Notes: a model not told the origin generated them from the letters alone. DNA of 64,000 nt from Rugamonas aquatica (GCF_009380215.1 NZ_WHUG01000001.1:310001-374000), one strand, 5' to 3'. Counted from the first letter of the stretch, positions 24,908 to 33,410 are shown. Made by a program: numbers and translations.

Positions 24908-26506
24908 TCAGAAAATGTGGGAGAACAGCCAGAACAGCGAACCCGATAACAGGATCGCCGCCGGCAGCGTCAGCACCCAGGCGATAGCCAGGTTGCGGAC
25001 GGTGGACCATTGCAGGCCGGAGCGGTTGGCCGCCATCGTGCCTGCCACGCCGGACGACAGCACTTGCGTGGTCGATACCGGCAGGCCGTAGGCATCGGCC
25101 GCGCCGATGGTCAGCATCGCCACCATTTCGGCCGACGCGCCCTGTGCATAGGTCAGGTGGGATTTGCCGATCTTCTCGCCGACGGTGACGACGATGCGCT
25201 TCCAACCCACCATCGTGCCCAGGCCCAGCGCGATCGCCACCGCCACCTTGACCCACAGCGGAATGAACTTGGTGGCGTCGTCCAGCTGCTGCTTGAAGGC
25301 CTTCAGGTTGGCGGAGGTGTCGGGATCGAAGGGGACGGCCTTGGTCTTGTCCATCACGCGCATCGCTTCGGCGGCCAGGTACATATCGTTACGCACGTTG
25401 CCCACGGTTTCGGCAGGCACTTTGGCCAGCGAACCGTGCTGCTTGACGGCGTTGCGGATATCGCCGATCAGCGCGGCCAGCGCAGGCACGACTTCGGGCG
25501 TCAGCTGCTTGCTGCCGATGTAGGCCGACAGCGCGGGACGCGGTTCGGCTGCCGGCAATGCGCCGGGCGGTATGTATTTTTGCAGCGACTGTTGCGTGAC
25601 CTGGGCCACGGCGACGAACTGCGTGACCTGGTCGACCGGCATCGCGCGGTTGAGCGCATAGGCCATCGGCACGGTGCCGACCAGAATCAGCATGATGAGG
25701 CCCATGCCTTTTTGGCCGTCGTTGGAACCGTGGGCGAAGGAGACGCCGGTGCAGGTCAGGATCAGCAGGCCGCGGATATACCAGGGCGGCGGCGTGTTGC
25801 CGACCGGGGCTTCGTACAGCTCGCGGCTCTTGACGAAAGCGCGCAGCGCCAGCAGCAGCAAGGCGGCGCACAGGAAGCCGACCATCGGCGACAGCAGCAG
25901 CGAGTAGCCGACCTTGGAGGCTTGCGCCCAATCGACGCCGCTGGTGCCATCGCGGCCGTGCATCAGCGCGTTGGCGACGCCGACGCCCAATATGGAGCCG
26001 ATCATCGTGTGCGACGACGATGCCGGCAGGCCGAGCGCCCAGGTGCCGAGGTTCCAGACGATGGCGGCGATCAGCAGCGCGAACACCATGGCGAAGCCGG
26101 AGCCTGCGCCCACTTGCAGTATCAGTTCGACCGGCAGTAGCGAGATGATGCCGAAGGCGACCGCGCCGCTGGAGGTTAGCACGCCGAGGAAGTTGAAGCA
26201 GCCGGACCACACCACGGCGGCATTGGCCGGCATGGAGTTGGTGTAGATGACGGTGGCAACGGCGTTGGCGGTGTCGTGGAAGCCGTTGACGAATTCGAAG
26301 GCGAGGGCGATCAGCAGGGCCACGCCGAGCAGCACGTAAGGCAGCCAGTTGGTGGCGACCGGGCCGGCTTCGGTGACGTCGGAGCGCAGGCTGTAGCCGC
26401 TGAACAGCAGGCCGGCCACCAGCAGCAGGAAGAAGATGGCGGCGGTGATGGGAGTGTTCTTGCTCTCGGCAGGGCTGACCCGCGCGGGTTGGACGACTGT
26501 ATTCAT
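24908..26506 (-). CDS. pit: Inorganic phosphate transporter, PiT family
   Basis: Inner-membrane low-affinity phosphate (metal-phosphate) symporter of 532 aa. The duplicated PiT signature is present as FVNGFHDTANAVAT near residue 70 and AHGSNDGQKGMG in the second half, with LPASSSHTMIGSILGVGVAN and GLPVSTTQVLSSGVAGTM also diagnostic. A large central cytoplasmic loop (~residues 330-430) separates the halves. I chose the ATG at 26506 (GGAG about 10 nt upstream); longer in-frame starts add an unlikely hydrophilic leader. It is cotranscribed with ppk2. Confidence 0.95.
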   Translation of the reverse strand: MNTVVQPARVSPAESKNTPITAAIFFLLLVAGLLFSGYSLRSDVTEAGPVATNWLPYVLLGVALLIALAFEFVNGFHDTANAVATVIYTNSMPANAAVVWSGCFNFLGVLTSSGAVAFGIISLLPVELILQVGAGSGFAMVFALLIAAIVWNLGTWALGLPASSSHTMIGSILGVGVANALMHGRDGTSGVDWAQASKVGYSLLLSPMVGFLCAALLLLALRAFVKSRELYEAPVGNTPPPWYIRGLLILTCTGVSFAHGSNDGQKGMGLIMLILVGTVPMAYALNRAMPVDQVTQFVAVAQVTQQSLQKYIPPGALPAAEPRPALSAYIGSKQLTPEVVPALAALIGDIRNAVKQHGSLAKVPAETVGNVRNDMYLAAEAMRVMDKTKAVPFDPDTSANLKAFKQQLDDATKFIPLWVKVAVAIALGLGTMVGWKRIVVTVGEKIGKSHLTYAQGASAEMVAMLTIGAADAYGLPVSTTQVLSSGVAGTMAANRSGLQWSTVRNLAIAWVLTLPAAILLSGSLFWLFSHIF

Positions 26507-26554
26507 GCGATTCAGCTCCAGTATCAAGGTGGTAGCTGAATGTACTTGTCGAAT

Positions 26555-26572
26555 ATGACAGAGATATGACGA
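26555..26572 (-). promoter_or_regulatory. Candidate Pho box upstream of pit-ppk2
   Basis: Read on the minus strand the site is TCGTCATATCTCTGTCAT. It carries two GTCAT-type repeats 11 bp apart and matches 15 of 18 positions of the PhoB consensus (CTGTCATAWAWCTGTCAY). It ends 49 nt before the pit start codon, a natural activator position. PhoB control is inferred. Confidence 0.6.
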
Positions 26573-26802
26573 GACCTTTGCCAACAGTGTCAAAAGTGAT
26601 AATGGGTGAGTATTTTGAGGGAGGGGCGCTGTATAGTGTTACACGCAAGTTTACTTAATTCGGATCGGAATCACTGGCCTCTATTGACGGAGAATGCGTG
26701 GTGAGTTTTGAACGGGAACGTCTGGTTGGCTTTCGTCAAAGCGCGCAACGAAAATTTTTAAATTAATAAATATTAATCTCATATTTATTAGAAAGTATAA
26801 AA
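26573..26802. other. AT-rich intergenic region between pit and the orphan membrane protein
   Basis: The pit promoter/Pho box occupies the left end. The last ~60 bases before 26803 are strikingly AT-rich (runs such as TTTTTAAATTAATAAATATT), unlike anything else in the window. There is no recognisable ORF, terminator or RNA gene here. AT-rich promoters of this kind often mark acquired, H-NS-type-silenced genes; that is inference. Confidence 0.5.
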
Positions 26803-27546
26803 ATGTGGAATTTGTATGATCGTATGTATTTTTCTCCCTGGCGCAATAAATTGACGAAAACGGAGGGGAAATTTTTTTTCGGTGTTTTGGGTGTGATTTT
26901 CTTGCTATTAATTCTATCTTTGAGTTTGCTCGACTTCGAGGGGATGATGTTGTGGGTTATGTGCCTGCTCTGCGGAATGGTTTGTGTTTTCACTGTATTG
27001 TATTTTTACACAATGTGGTGCTGGACTTACAGAAAGACAAATATGATGCTCAGCCCAGAGGGGCGCGGGGAGTGGAGTACCCACATGGGGTTGGGTGTGA
27101 CATTATTTCCTTGCTTTTACGCGCGAGTAATGTGCTCTGACACGGAATTCATGGACAAAGGCAGAGTGGCGATCGCTAAAGCGGCGCAGGCGATCGACTT
27201 TCGAGATACGATAATCCTTAAAGGCCATCTTCACGGGCTTGAGAAAAATCGTGAAATTAAAGCTGAACTTCTGGCAAAAGCATTACCCGATTGGGAAGTG
27301 ACCCATAAGTCAACCAACGAAACCTTGGGGGACTGTTATGCTAGGGTGTTGACTTGGCATCGAAATTTCTACTTAAAGCGGGATAAGCAACCTTCTAAAA
27401 AGCCCTTGTCGGCGAATAGGAGTATTGGTGTTATTGAATTGAAATTAAAAAACCCGACCCTGAAGCCAGTCTTGAAGGTTGACGTTACAAGCTCACCCAA
27501 CTTGGATGGGAAAACACCGGGTGCCCAAAATGAGGCGCATCATTGA
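26803..27546 (+). CDS. Orphan membrane protein of unknown function, low GC
   Basis: 247 aa, family not recognised. Two adjacent transmembrane helices lie at ~residues 25-46 (FFFGVLGVIFLLLILSLSLL) and ~49-72, followed by a basic/aromatic stretch and a ~170-residue soluble C-terminal part. That part contains CYARVLTWHRNFYLKRDKQP. Codon use (many AAA, TTT, ATT, GAA codons) is far more AT-rich than neighbours, and the upstream region is AT-rich too. No strong ribosome site is visible. A hairpin terminator overlaps the stop codon. It looks like a horizontally acquired single gene between conserved operons. Confidence 0.72.
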   Translation: MWNLYDRMYFSPWRNKLTKTEGKFFFGVLGVIFLLLILSLSLLDFEGMMLWVMCLLCGMVCVFTVLYFYTMWCWTYRKTNMMLSPEGRGEWSTHMGLGVTLFPCFYARVMCSDTEFMDKGRVAIAKAAQAIDFRDTIILKGHLHGLEKNREIKAELLAKALPDWEVTHKSTNETLGDCYARVLTWHRNFYLKRDKQPSKKPLSANRSIGVIELKLKNPTLKPVLKVDVTSSPNLDGKTPGAQNEAHH

Positions 27547-27557
27547 ACGCCTCTTTT
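27532..27557 (+). terminator. Terminator overlapping the stop of the orphan membrane protein gene
   Basis: GAGGCG (27532-27537) pairs with CGCCTC (27548-27553) across a 10-nt loop and is followed by TTTT. The loop includes the TGA stop codon. Modest stem length makes this a probable rather than certain terminator. Confidence 0.65.
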
Positions 27558-27582
27558 CCGGCACGGACTTCGATATGAATGG

Positions 27583-28959
27583 CTAACGGGCAGGGGCCAG
27601 TGGCGCTCCTGTCAGTTCGTTGTCCGCCGCTTCCTCCGGTGCGTCGGCCGGCGCGGCGCGGGTGGCCAACTCCAGTTCTTCGAAAGCATCGTAGGTCAAC
27701 GCCATCAGGCGCTCCGGGTCGGGCACGAGATCAGTGTCGACGAACAGGGCCAGCTGGATCTGTCCGGCGTACGAGATAAAGGCCAACCCCACGCCCAGCT
27801 TGCCTGCTTGCGGCACCCAGCAGATCAAATCCGTCATGCGCGAGCCGGCCAGGTAGCGGCGGCTGCCCGGGCCTTCGATATTGGTCAGCACCACCGAGCC
27901 CTTGGACGTGAACAGGTTCAGTGCGAAGTGCTGCAGGGCGGTCGGCAGGCAGCCTGCGATCGACAGGAAGGCCATCGTCGCGCGTGGCTGGTGCGAGCGT
28001 TTGATGGCTGTCATGCGGTCGCTGGACTGGCGCAGGCGCACACATGGATCGTCCACATTGGTCGGCAGATCCACCGCCACCAGACCAAACTCGTTCCCCA
28101 ACTGGAAAGCGTTGGCCTTCTCGCGCAGGTTGAAGGTGACGGCGGCGCGCAGAGCGCGGCCATCGGGCCGCTGCCCACGCTCGCCCAGGTACTGACGCAG
28201 CGCGCCGGAGACGGCGGCCACCCATACATCGTTCAATGTCACGCCCATGCGCTTGGACATGGCGCGTACGCGGTCCATCTCCAGCGGCGGCAGCCACACC
28301 AGCTGCTTGGCGCCCGTCATCGGCGCCTTGAACTGGCTCCGCGCGTCGGGCCACAGCACCGATAACCGCGCCACGTGGAAGGCGATCTTCAGCCACGACA
28401 CGCCACGCGCCACCGCCGAACACACGGCGTTGTGCGCCACCGTGGCGCGGTGCGGATGGCCGACCGGGGAGGGCGTGCGGCCATGCACGCCGTTGTCGTC
28501 GGTGAGGTGGTTGAGCACATGCACCAGCCCCAGGCCGTCGGTGATGCAGTGGTGGACGCGGAACACGATGGCGTGCCCGCCGTTGACGCGGTCCAGCACC
28601 GTCATATGCCACATCGGCCGGTCGCGTTCCAGCGGCAGGTGGGCGATGCGCGTCATATGGCCTTGCAGTTCTTCGCGGCTCACTTCCTGCGACATCTGTT
28701 CCAGCTTGATGTGCTGGGCGATGTTGAACTGGTCGTCCTCGACCCAGTGCGGACGGCCGCGCCGCTGCACCACCTTCTGCGTGAAGCGCGGGTAGTTGGG
28801 CAGGCGCAGACCGATGGTGGAAATCAGCCGCTCCATATCGACCTGGCCTTCGAACAGCAAGATGCTGTTGATGACCATCAGGTTCTTGTCGGTGTCCATG
28901 CGGTGCCACGCATAGTCGCGACGCGTCATTGCCGCCGGTGCTGCGGTTGGTTTGCTCAT
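27583..28959 (-). CDS. Wax ester synthase/diacylglycerol acyltransferase (WS/DGAT)
   Basis: Membrane-associated acyltransferase of 458 aa. It joins acyl-CoA to fatty alcohol (wax ester) or diacylglycerol (triacylglycerol). The catalytic HHxxxDG motif is HHCITDG at residues 136-142, the PLW-type motif is RPMWHM at ~114-119, and the ND motif appears as GVTLNDVWVAAVSGAL. VVLTNIEGPGSRRYLAGSRM is the conserved C-terminal domain signature. It lies 46 nt downstream of a fatty acyl-CoA reductase gene on the same strand, pointing to wax ester synthesis from acyl-CoA. Confidence 0.92.
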   Translation of the reverse strand: MSKPTAAPAAMTRRDYAWHRMDTDKNLMVINSILLFEGQVDMERLISTIGLRLPNYPRFTQKVVQRRGRPHWVEDDQFNIAQHIKLEQMSQEVSREELQGHMTRIAHLPLERDRPMWHMTVLDRVNGGHAIVFRVHHCITDGLGLVHVLNHLTDDNGVHGRTPSPVGHPHRATVAHNAVCSAVARGVSWLKIAFHVARLSVLWPDARSQFKAPMTGAKQLVWLPPLEMDRVRAMSKRMGVTLNDVWVAAVSGALRQYLGERGQRPDGRALRAAVTFNLREKANAFQLGNEFGLVAVDLPTNVDDPCVRLRQSSDRMTAIKRSHQPRATMAFLSIAGCLPTALQHFALNLFTSKGSVVLTNIEGPGSRRYLAGSRMTDLICWVPQAGKLGVGLAFISYAGQIQLALFVDTDLVPDPERLMALTYDAFEELELATRAAPADAPEEAADNELTGAPLAPAR

Positions 28960-29005
28960 GTGATGCTGTCTCCTCGTGCGGCGCCGAATCTTTGTCGGTG
29001 TCCGC

Positions 29006-30556
29006 TTATATTTTTACTGGTCGTGCTTCTGCTTCCGTGGTCGGCGCAGGCGCTGCCGCCGCTGCCGCTTCCACCGATTTGGGTGAGCGCGGCCGCAGCG
29101 CGTAACGGTTCAAGCCTGTCATGTGGATGCGGCACAGGTAGTCCGGCCAGTCGATGATGGCCGGGTCCACCGCGTAGCGCGCCTGGTCTTCGCTGTTGAA
29201 GCGCCGGGCCAACGCCATCAGCGATTTGTTATGGAATACGTAGTGCGGTGCGGTGTAGAACGAGAACGTCAACGCCAGCAGCTGCGTGGTACGCAGTGCT
29301 TCGAGCTTGGGCGATTCGCCCGCGCCCAGCAGGCGCCGTACGCCGCTCCAGGCGGTTGCGCCCAGGCTCATGGCCCGCAGCATCAACAGGAATACAGGGC
29401 GGCTCACGACGCGGAAGCCATGTTTGGGCTCGTTGTAGAACAGGCGCTCGTAGTTGCGCCAGTTGCGTTGCGACTCGGTCTGGAACAGTTCGATCACGCG
29501 GCCTACCGAGATCGGATTGGCCGAGCCGGTGCAAGCCTGGTAGATGCGCGTGGCGCCTGGCTCGGCCAGCGCTTCGGCGGCGGCCAGCACGATGCTGTTG
29601 GCGACCAGGTCGGCCGGGACGATGTCGACGATTTCGTTCGGCTTGGCCGGGAAGAAGTTGGTCTTGCCGCGCGCGTAGGCCAGGATGATGGCGTCGGCCA
29701 CCTTGACGCCTTCGATCCATCCCGGCGCCGGCTCTTGCAGCGTGCTTTCGATGATGGACGGGCGCACGATGGTCAGCGTCTTGCCGCGCATGGCTTGCAT
29801 CGCCAGCTGCTCGCCCATCCATTTGGTGAAGGTGTAGGTGTCGTTCCAGCCGTGGTAGTTGGCTTCGGCGATGCCCAGTTCCGTCAGGCGGCGGGTCAAC
29901 TGCTCGGCGTCGCTGGTGTCGGCCTTGATGGCGGCCACGCGGTGCTGCAGGTGTTTGAGTAAACCGTATAAATCAAAATGGCCGTCGGCGTGGCGCGGGA
30001 TGGCGGCGCGCGCCGGCGTCACGTTCTGCTCCAGCATGTCGCCGCGGTTGTAGCCGTTGACGTAGCAGGTCGATACCTGCACCAGCGGTGCGTTGGCGAC
30101 GCGCGCCAGCTCGGCGATGTTCTGCACGCTGAGGGCGTTGATGGCCAGCGCCTCGTCCAGCGCTTCGCGGAAGTTGACGCTGGCGGCGGCGTTGATTACC
30201 AGGTCGATGCGGCGGGCCAGGGCGTTGAACTCGGCCAGCGGCAGGCCGAAGCAGGGTTCGGTCACTTCGCCGGTGATGCATTCGATGCGCTCGGCGAAGA
30301 ACTCGGCCAGGAAGGCCGGGCGTTCGGCGCGCAGGCGGTCGAATACGGAGGAGGTGGCGATGTCGCGTTCGAAGCGGGTGCGGGCGTCGCCGTTGGTCTT
30401 GCCTCGGCCGCCGCGTATCACCAGCACGATGCGGCCGATGTCGGGCACGCTGCGGATGAGTTTTTCCAGCACTACCTTGGCGAGGAAGCCGGTGCTGCCG
30501 GTGATCAGTACGCGCTTACCGGACAGCGCCGCGTGCACATTCAAAGCTGGTTTCAT
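29006..30556 (-). CDS. Alcohol-forming fatty acyl-CoA reductase
   Basis: 516 aa. NADPH-dependent enzymes of this group reduce fatty acyl-CoA to fatty alcohol, the wax ester precursor. The N-terminal Rossmann domain begins GKRVLITGSTGFLAKVVLEK. The short-chain-dehydrogenase catalytic pair is in YTFTKWMGEQL (YxxxK), with INAAASVNFREALDEAL as a further family motif. A C-terminal FAR_C-like region includes YFHNKSL-type sequence (YVFHNKSLMALARRFN). Length and order match the Marinobacter ~510-aa enzymes. The ATG at 30556 fits the domain start; one eight codons upstream lacks a ribosome site. It forms an operon with the WS/DGAT gene. Confidence 0.9.
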   Translation of the reverse strand: MKPALNVHAALSGKRVLITGSTGFLAKVVLEKLIRSVPDIGRIVLVIRGGRGKTNGDARTRFERDIATSSVFDRLRAERPAFLAEFFAERIECITGEVTEPCFGLPLAEFNALARRIDLVINAAASVNFREALDEALAINALSVQNIAELARVANAPLVQVSTCYVNGYNRGDMLEQNVTPARAAIPRHADGHFDLYGLLKHLQHRVAAIKADTSDAEQLTRRLTELGIAEANYHGWNDTYTFTKWMGEQLAMQAMRGKTLTIVRPSIIESTLQEPAPGWIEGVKVADAIILAYARGKTNFFPAKPNEIVDIVPADLVANSIVLAAAEALAEPGATRIYQACTGSANPISVGRVIELFQTESQRNWRNYERLFYNEPKHGFRVVSRPVFLLMLRAMSLGATAWSGVRRLLGAGESPKLEALRTTQLLALTFSFYTAPHYVFHNKSLMALARRFNSEDQARYAVDPAIIDWPDYLCRIHMTGLNRYALRPRSPKSVEAAAAAAPAPTTEAEARPVKI

Positions 30557-30880
30557 GGGGGTTCTCAGAAACGGTGTCATTACTGCAATGAGCCGATCTT
30601 AGAGCGAAACCGAGGGGTGACTGGCGACTTTGCAGTGGCTTAGCGAGCCAAACGCATGGCTGTGCGAGTCATGGGGAGGTGGTGCTGGGGGAAACGGATA
30701 TGGCACCGTTTGCAACATTGAGGCATTTGCGCAACGCTGCGTGGGTTTGGTGGGCACGGCTGATCCGTGTGGCCGGGGACTCGTTGAAGCTGACAAACAT
30801 TGTCAAATGAGTTACAGTTTTGGGGCTGTCACTCACCAAGATCACAGCCAATCTGCAGTTTCCACTCCAAAGGATAAATG
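30557..30880. other. Intergenic region between divergent FAR and SnoaL-like genes
   Basis: These 324 bases hold no credible gene: short ORFs here lack ribosome sites and domain content. The notable element is an inverted repeat at 30791-30805 (listed separately). The region should contain divergent promoters for the wax ester operon and the secreted-protein pair, but I could not pick a confident -10/-35 pair. Confidence 0.6.
30791..30805. promoter_or_regulatory. Inverted repeat TGACAA-N3-TTGTCA, candidate operator
   Basis: A perfect 6-bp inverted repeat, TGACAA-ACA-TTGTCA, lies 76 bp before the plus-strand secreted protein gene and about 235 bp before the FAR start. On the minus strand it includes TTGACA, a consensus -35. 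Either role (operator or promoter element) is possible. Confidence 0.45.
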
Positions 30881-31411
30881 ATGAGAGTAGTCTTTTCTGC
30901 TGTCGTACTTGCTTGCGGTCTTCTTCTGGCTACACATCAACCGGCTTTTGCCGAAAACCCTGCCGAGAGCAAGAAACAGGTCACGAAAATTATTGGGCAG
31001 TTTCAGGAGGCAATCAAGAATAAGGATACTGTTGGTTTCATGGGGCTGTTCTTGCGGGAGGATGTTACGTGGACGGCTACGTACACCGATGCCAGTGTTG
31101 AACGGTATAACGCCAGCATCAAGGACACGAAGGAGCCAGCAGCTACCAGGGTTCAGGCAGGCGGCAGTCCTCGGAAGTTCATTGAGAGTATCGCGAAAAA
31201 CAAAGCGCCGCAGTCTGAGACTTTCTCCAATGTCCGCATCGATACGGACGGCGAGATTGCACATGTCTGGTTTGATTACACTTTTATGATCGGAACTTAT
31301 AAGAGTGCCTGGGGTAAGGAGAGCTGGCAGTTGGTGCGAACGGAGGCCGGGTGGAAGATCTCTGCCGTTACCTGGTCATCTGAAGAGAATTCGGTTCCGC
31401 CAGGTGCCTGA
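30881..31411 (+). CDS. Exported SnoaL/NTF2-like-fold protein
   Basis: 176 aa with a Sec signal ending AFA before ENPAESKK. The mature part reads IIGQFQEAIKNKDTVGFMGL then FLREDVTW, and closes with ESWQLVRTEAGWKISAVTWS, the cone-shaped SnoaL/NTF2 pattern. These domains bind small ligands or act in catalysis with very varied roles, so no function is assigned. AAGGA gives better spacing to the ATG at 30881 than to the one at 30878. A second secreted protein follows 36 nt later, probably in the same transcript. Confidence 0.8.
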   Translation: MRVVFSAVVLACGLLLATHQPAFAENPAESKKQVTKIIGQFQEAIKNKDTVGFMGLFLREDVTWTATYTDASVERYNASIKDTKEPAATRVQAGGSPRKFIESIAKNKAPQSETFSNVRIDTDGEIAHVWFDYTFMIGTYKSAWGKESWQLVRTEAGWKISAVTWSSEENSVPPGA

Positions 31412-31447
31412 GGCGACCTCTCTTTTCAACTCATTACAGGAGAAATT

Positions 31448-31984
31448 ATGAAACACTTCATTCAGTCCGCTCTTGTTGCCTTCGCCCTGATAGCCAGCAT
31501 CAGTGCTCATGCGGGTACTCAAGCGCTTGGTTTTGAGATCGGCGTTTCCTCCAGCGACCAGGTCAGGTCCTCCCTTGTGAAGCAAACAAAGGTTCTGGAT
31601 GCCGGGGCCAATAAATTTACCGGCGGAGCAATGCTGAAGACTGACGGCTCTTCCTACGAAATCGAGGGGCTGAATGAGGTCTTATATATCTTCGACGACC
31701 AAAAGAAACTCGCTGGTATCATCCTCGGCATGGATAAGGGAAGATTTGATTCCGTTTTCCAGGCAATTTCTGGAAAGTACAAAGTTTCGTCTCAACAGAG
31801 GCCATTCGTCGGCAACCAATTCGCCCGTTTCAAAACCCAAGACTCCGTAATAGAACTGGATGCTCCTCACCTCGGCTTTGTAATGGAGGTTCGCTACATT
31901 AGAAATGACCTCATGCAAAAGTTCAATTCCCAAACGGCAGTGGAGGCTGAAGCCAAGAAGAAGCGCGAAGCTGCGAAGTTCTGA
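31448..31984 (+). CDS. Secreted protein of unknown function
   Basis: 178 aa with Sec signal MKHFIQSALVAFALIASISAHA (given here by its ends, MKHFIQ...SAHA). The mature protein begins GTQALGFEIGVSSSDQVRSS and contains LYIFDDQKKLAGIILGMDKG, suggesting an alpha/beta fold with repeated strand pairs. The C-terminus is a charged helix rich in Ala/Lys/Glu. I recognise no family. AGGAG lies 5 nt before the ATG. It follows the SnoaL-like gene closely. GC content is lower than most neighbours. Confidence 0.75.
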   Translation: MKHFIQSALVAFALIASISAHAGTQALGFEIGVSSSDQVRSSLVKQTKVLDAGANKFTGGAMLKTDGSSYEIEGLNEVLYIFDDQKKLAGIILGMDKGRFDSVFQAISGKYKVSSQQRPFVGNQFARFKTQDSVIELDAPHLGFVMEVRYIRNDLMQKFNSQTAVEAEAKKKREAAKF

Positions 31985-32141
31985 GTCGAGGTATTTGCGC
32001 CACGCTCTATGTTCTTCAGGAACTCAGTCTTGTCTTACACGGCCCGGAGTGGCGCGCCTATACCGTGTTCTGGTCGGGTGGATGATGATGCGTTACCGGC
32101 GATGCCGGGCATTCATATTCATACACTCACAGGAGATGATC

Positions 32142-32336
32142 ATGGCTCAGAATCAAAAACCGCAAGATACCGGCAAACAATCGGGCACGCCGGGCTCGCA
32201 GCAAAGCGGCAGCCGTGGCGGCAGCCAGCAGCAGAGCGTGGATACCAGCCGCGATACGAAGAACAAGGAAAACAGCGATCCTGCCCAGCGCCAGTCGGGC
32301 ACCCGCGATGAACGGGGCAACCGCGACGAGCGCTGA
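32142..32336 (+). CDS. Small disordered polar protein
   Basis: 64 aa: MAQNQKPQDTGKQSG at the start, then Gly/Ser/Gln-rich sequence and a charged tail ending RDERGNRDER. There are no hydrophobic segments, no Cys and almost no aromatic residues, so it should be unfolded and soluble. AGGAG lies 7 nt before the ATG at 32142, a strong argument that it is translated. Small hydrophilic proteins of this kind in beta-proteobacteria are often stress-associated, but no function can be assigned. Confidence 0.65.
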   Translation: MAQNQKPQDTGKQSGTPGSQQSGSRGGSQQQSVDTSRDTKNKENSDPAQRQSGTRDERGNRDER

Positions 32337-32345
32337 CCTCTTAGC

Positions 32346-33335
32346 TTATTGCTGGGCTTCCGGATACAGGCCGTGCACGCGGCCGAACAGCCGGGTCAGG
32401 CCCAGCAGGGCGTCGATGTGCGGGGTGGCCAGTTGCAGGCGCTGGCCGATCTCGCGCACGGCCGCCACCAGGGCATCCAGCTCCAGCATGCGGCCGGCCT
32501 CGGCGTCTTGCAGCATGGAGCTTTTAAATGCGCCCAGCTTGCGCGTCACCAGATGGCGTTGCTCGGGCGTTTCTGCGATGTGGCAGCCGATGCGCTCGCC
32601 GATCACTGCGGCTTCACGCATGGCGGCGCGGCAGAAATCCGCCACCAGTTGATCGTCCAGAATGCGGTCCGCCGTCGCGCCAGTGATGGCCGACACCGGA
32701 TTCAAGGTCATATTTCCCCATAATTTATACCAAATGTCGTAGCGGACATCGGCCGCCACCTTGACGTCGAAGCCGCCGGCGCGCAGCAGGGCGCCCAGTT
32801 GCTGGGCGCGTTCGGAGTCGCCGCCGGCCGGTTCGCCGATGATTAAGCCATTGCCCATCTTGTGGCTGACCAGTCCCGGCGACGGTGTGGAGGTGCTGGC
32901 GTGGACCACGCAGCCCAGCACCTGGCGATAGGGCAGCGCGGCGGCGATGGTGCCGCCCGGGTCGACGCTGGCCAGAGGCTCGTCGCCGATGGCCGCTACG
33001 CCCTGTCCAAACCACCAGGGCACGCCGTTCATGGCCGGCAGGATGAGGGTGTCCGGTGTGAGCAGCGGGGCGATCTGCTGCGCCACGCCCGCCAGCGCCT
33101 GGCCTTTGACGGCGATGATGACCACGTCCTGCGGGCCGAGCTCGGCCGCGTTGTCGCTGGCGCGGGCAGGGGCCTGGATCAGGGTGTCGGCTTGTTGCAG
33201 ACGCCAGCCGTGCTGGCGCAGGGCGACGAGGGTGTCGCCGCGCGCGTAGGCGCTCAGATCGCAGGCCTGGGCCGCAGCGAGACGCGCGCCGATAAAACCG
33301 CCTATGGCGCCGGCGCCGACTATGCATACCTTCAT
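32346..33335 (-). CDS. panE: 2-dehydropantoate 2-reductase family (PanE/ApbA)
   Basis: Cytoplasmic NADP-dependent reductase of 329 aa. The family enzyme reduces 2-dehydropantoate to pantoate for coenzyme A synthesis. The N-terminal nucleotide motif is MKVCIVGAGAIGGFIGARLA. The catalytic lysine region appears as IWYKLWGNMTLNPVSAITG, and the C-terminal helix bundle carries KSSMLQDAEAGRMLELDALV. GGAG lies 6 nt before the ATG. Many beta-proteobacteria carry several PanE paralogues, some on other 2-keto acids, so the panE symbol is a family-level call. Confidence 0.88.
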   Translation of the reverse strand: MKVCIVGAGAIGGFIGARLAAAQACDLSAYARGDTLVALRQHGWRLQQADTLIQAPARASDNAAELGPQDVVIIAVKGQALAGVAQQIAPLLTPDTLILPAMNGVPWWFGQGVAAIGDEPLASVDPGGTIAAALPYRQVLGCVVHASTSTPSPGLVSHKMGNGLIIGEPAGGDSERAQQLGALLRAGGFDVKVAADVRYDIWYKLWGNMTLNPVSAITGATADRILDDQLVADFCRAAMREAAVIGERIGCHIAETPEQRHLVTRKLGAFKSSMLQDAEAGRMLELDALVAAVREIGQRLQLATPHIDALLGLTRLFGRVHGLYPEAQQ

Positions 33336-33380
33336 TGAATACTCCGTGTGGGGAAAGTTTGCTTATTTTGCCACAGGAGG

Positions 33381-33410
33381 AAAAGCCCGGCTGGCAGCGC
33401 AGCCGGGCTT
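33381..33410 (-). terminator. Rho-independent terminator of the MHS permease gene
   Basis: On the minus strand a perfect 10-bp stem (AAGCCCGGCT/AGCCGGGCTT at 33383-33410) with an 8-nt loop runs into TTTT. It starts 17 nt after the permease stop and separates it from panE. Confidence 0.85.
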
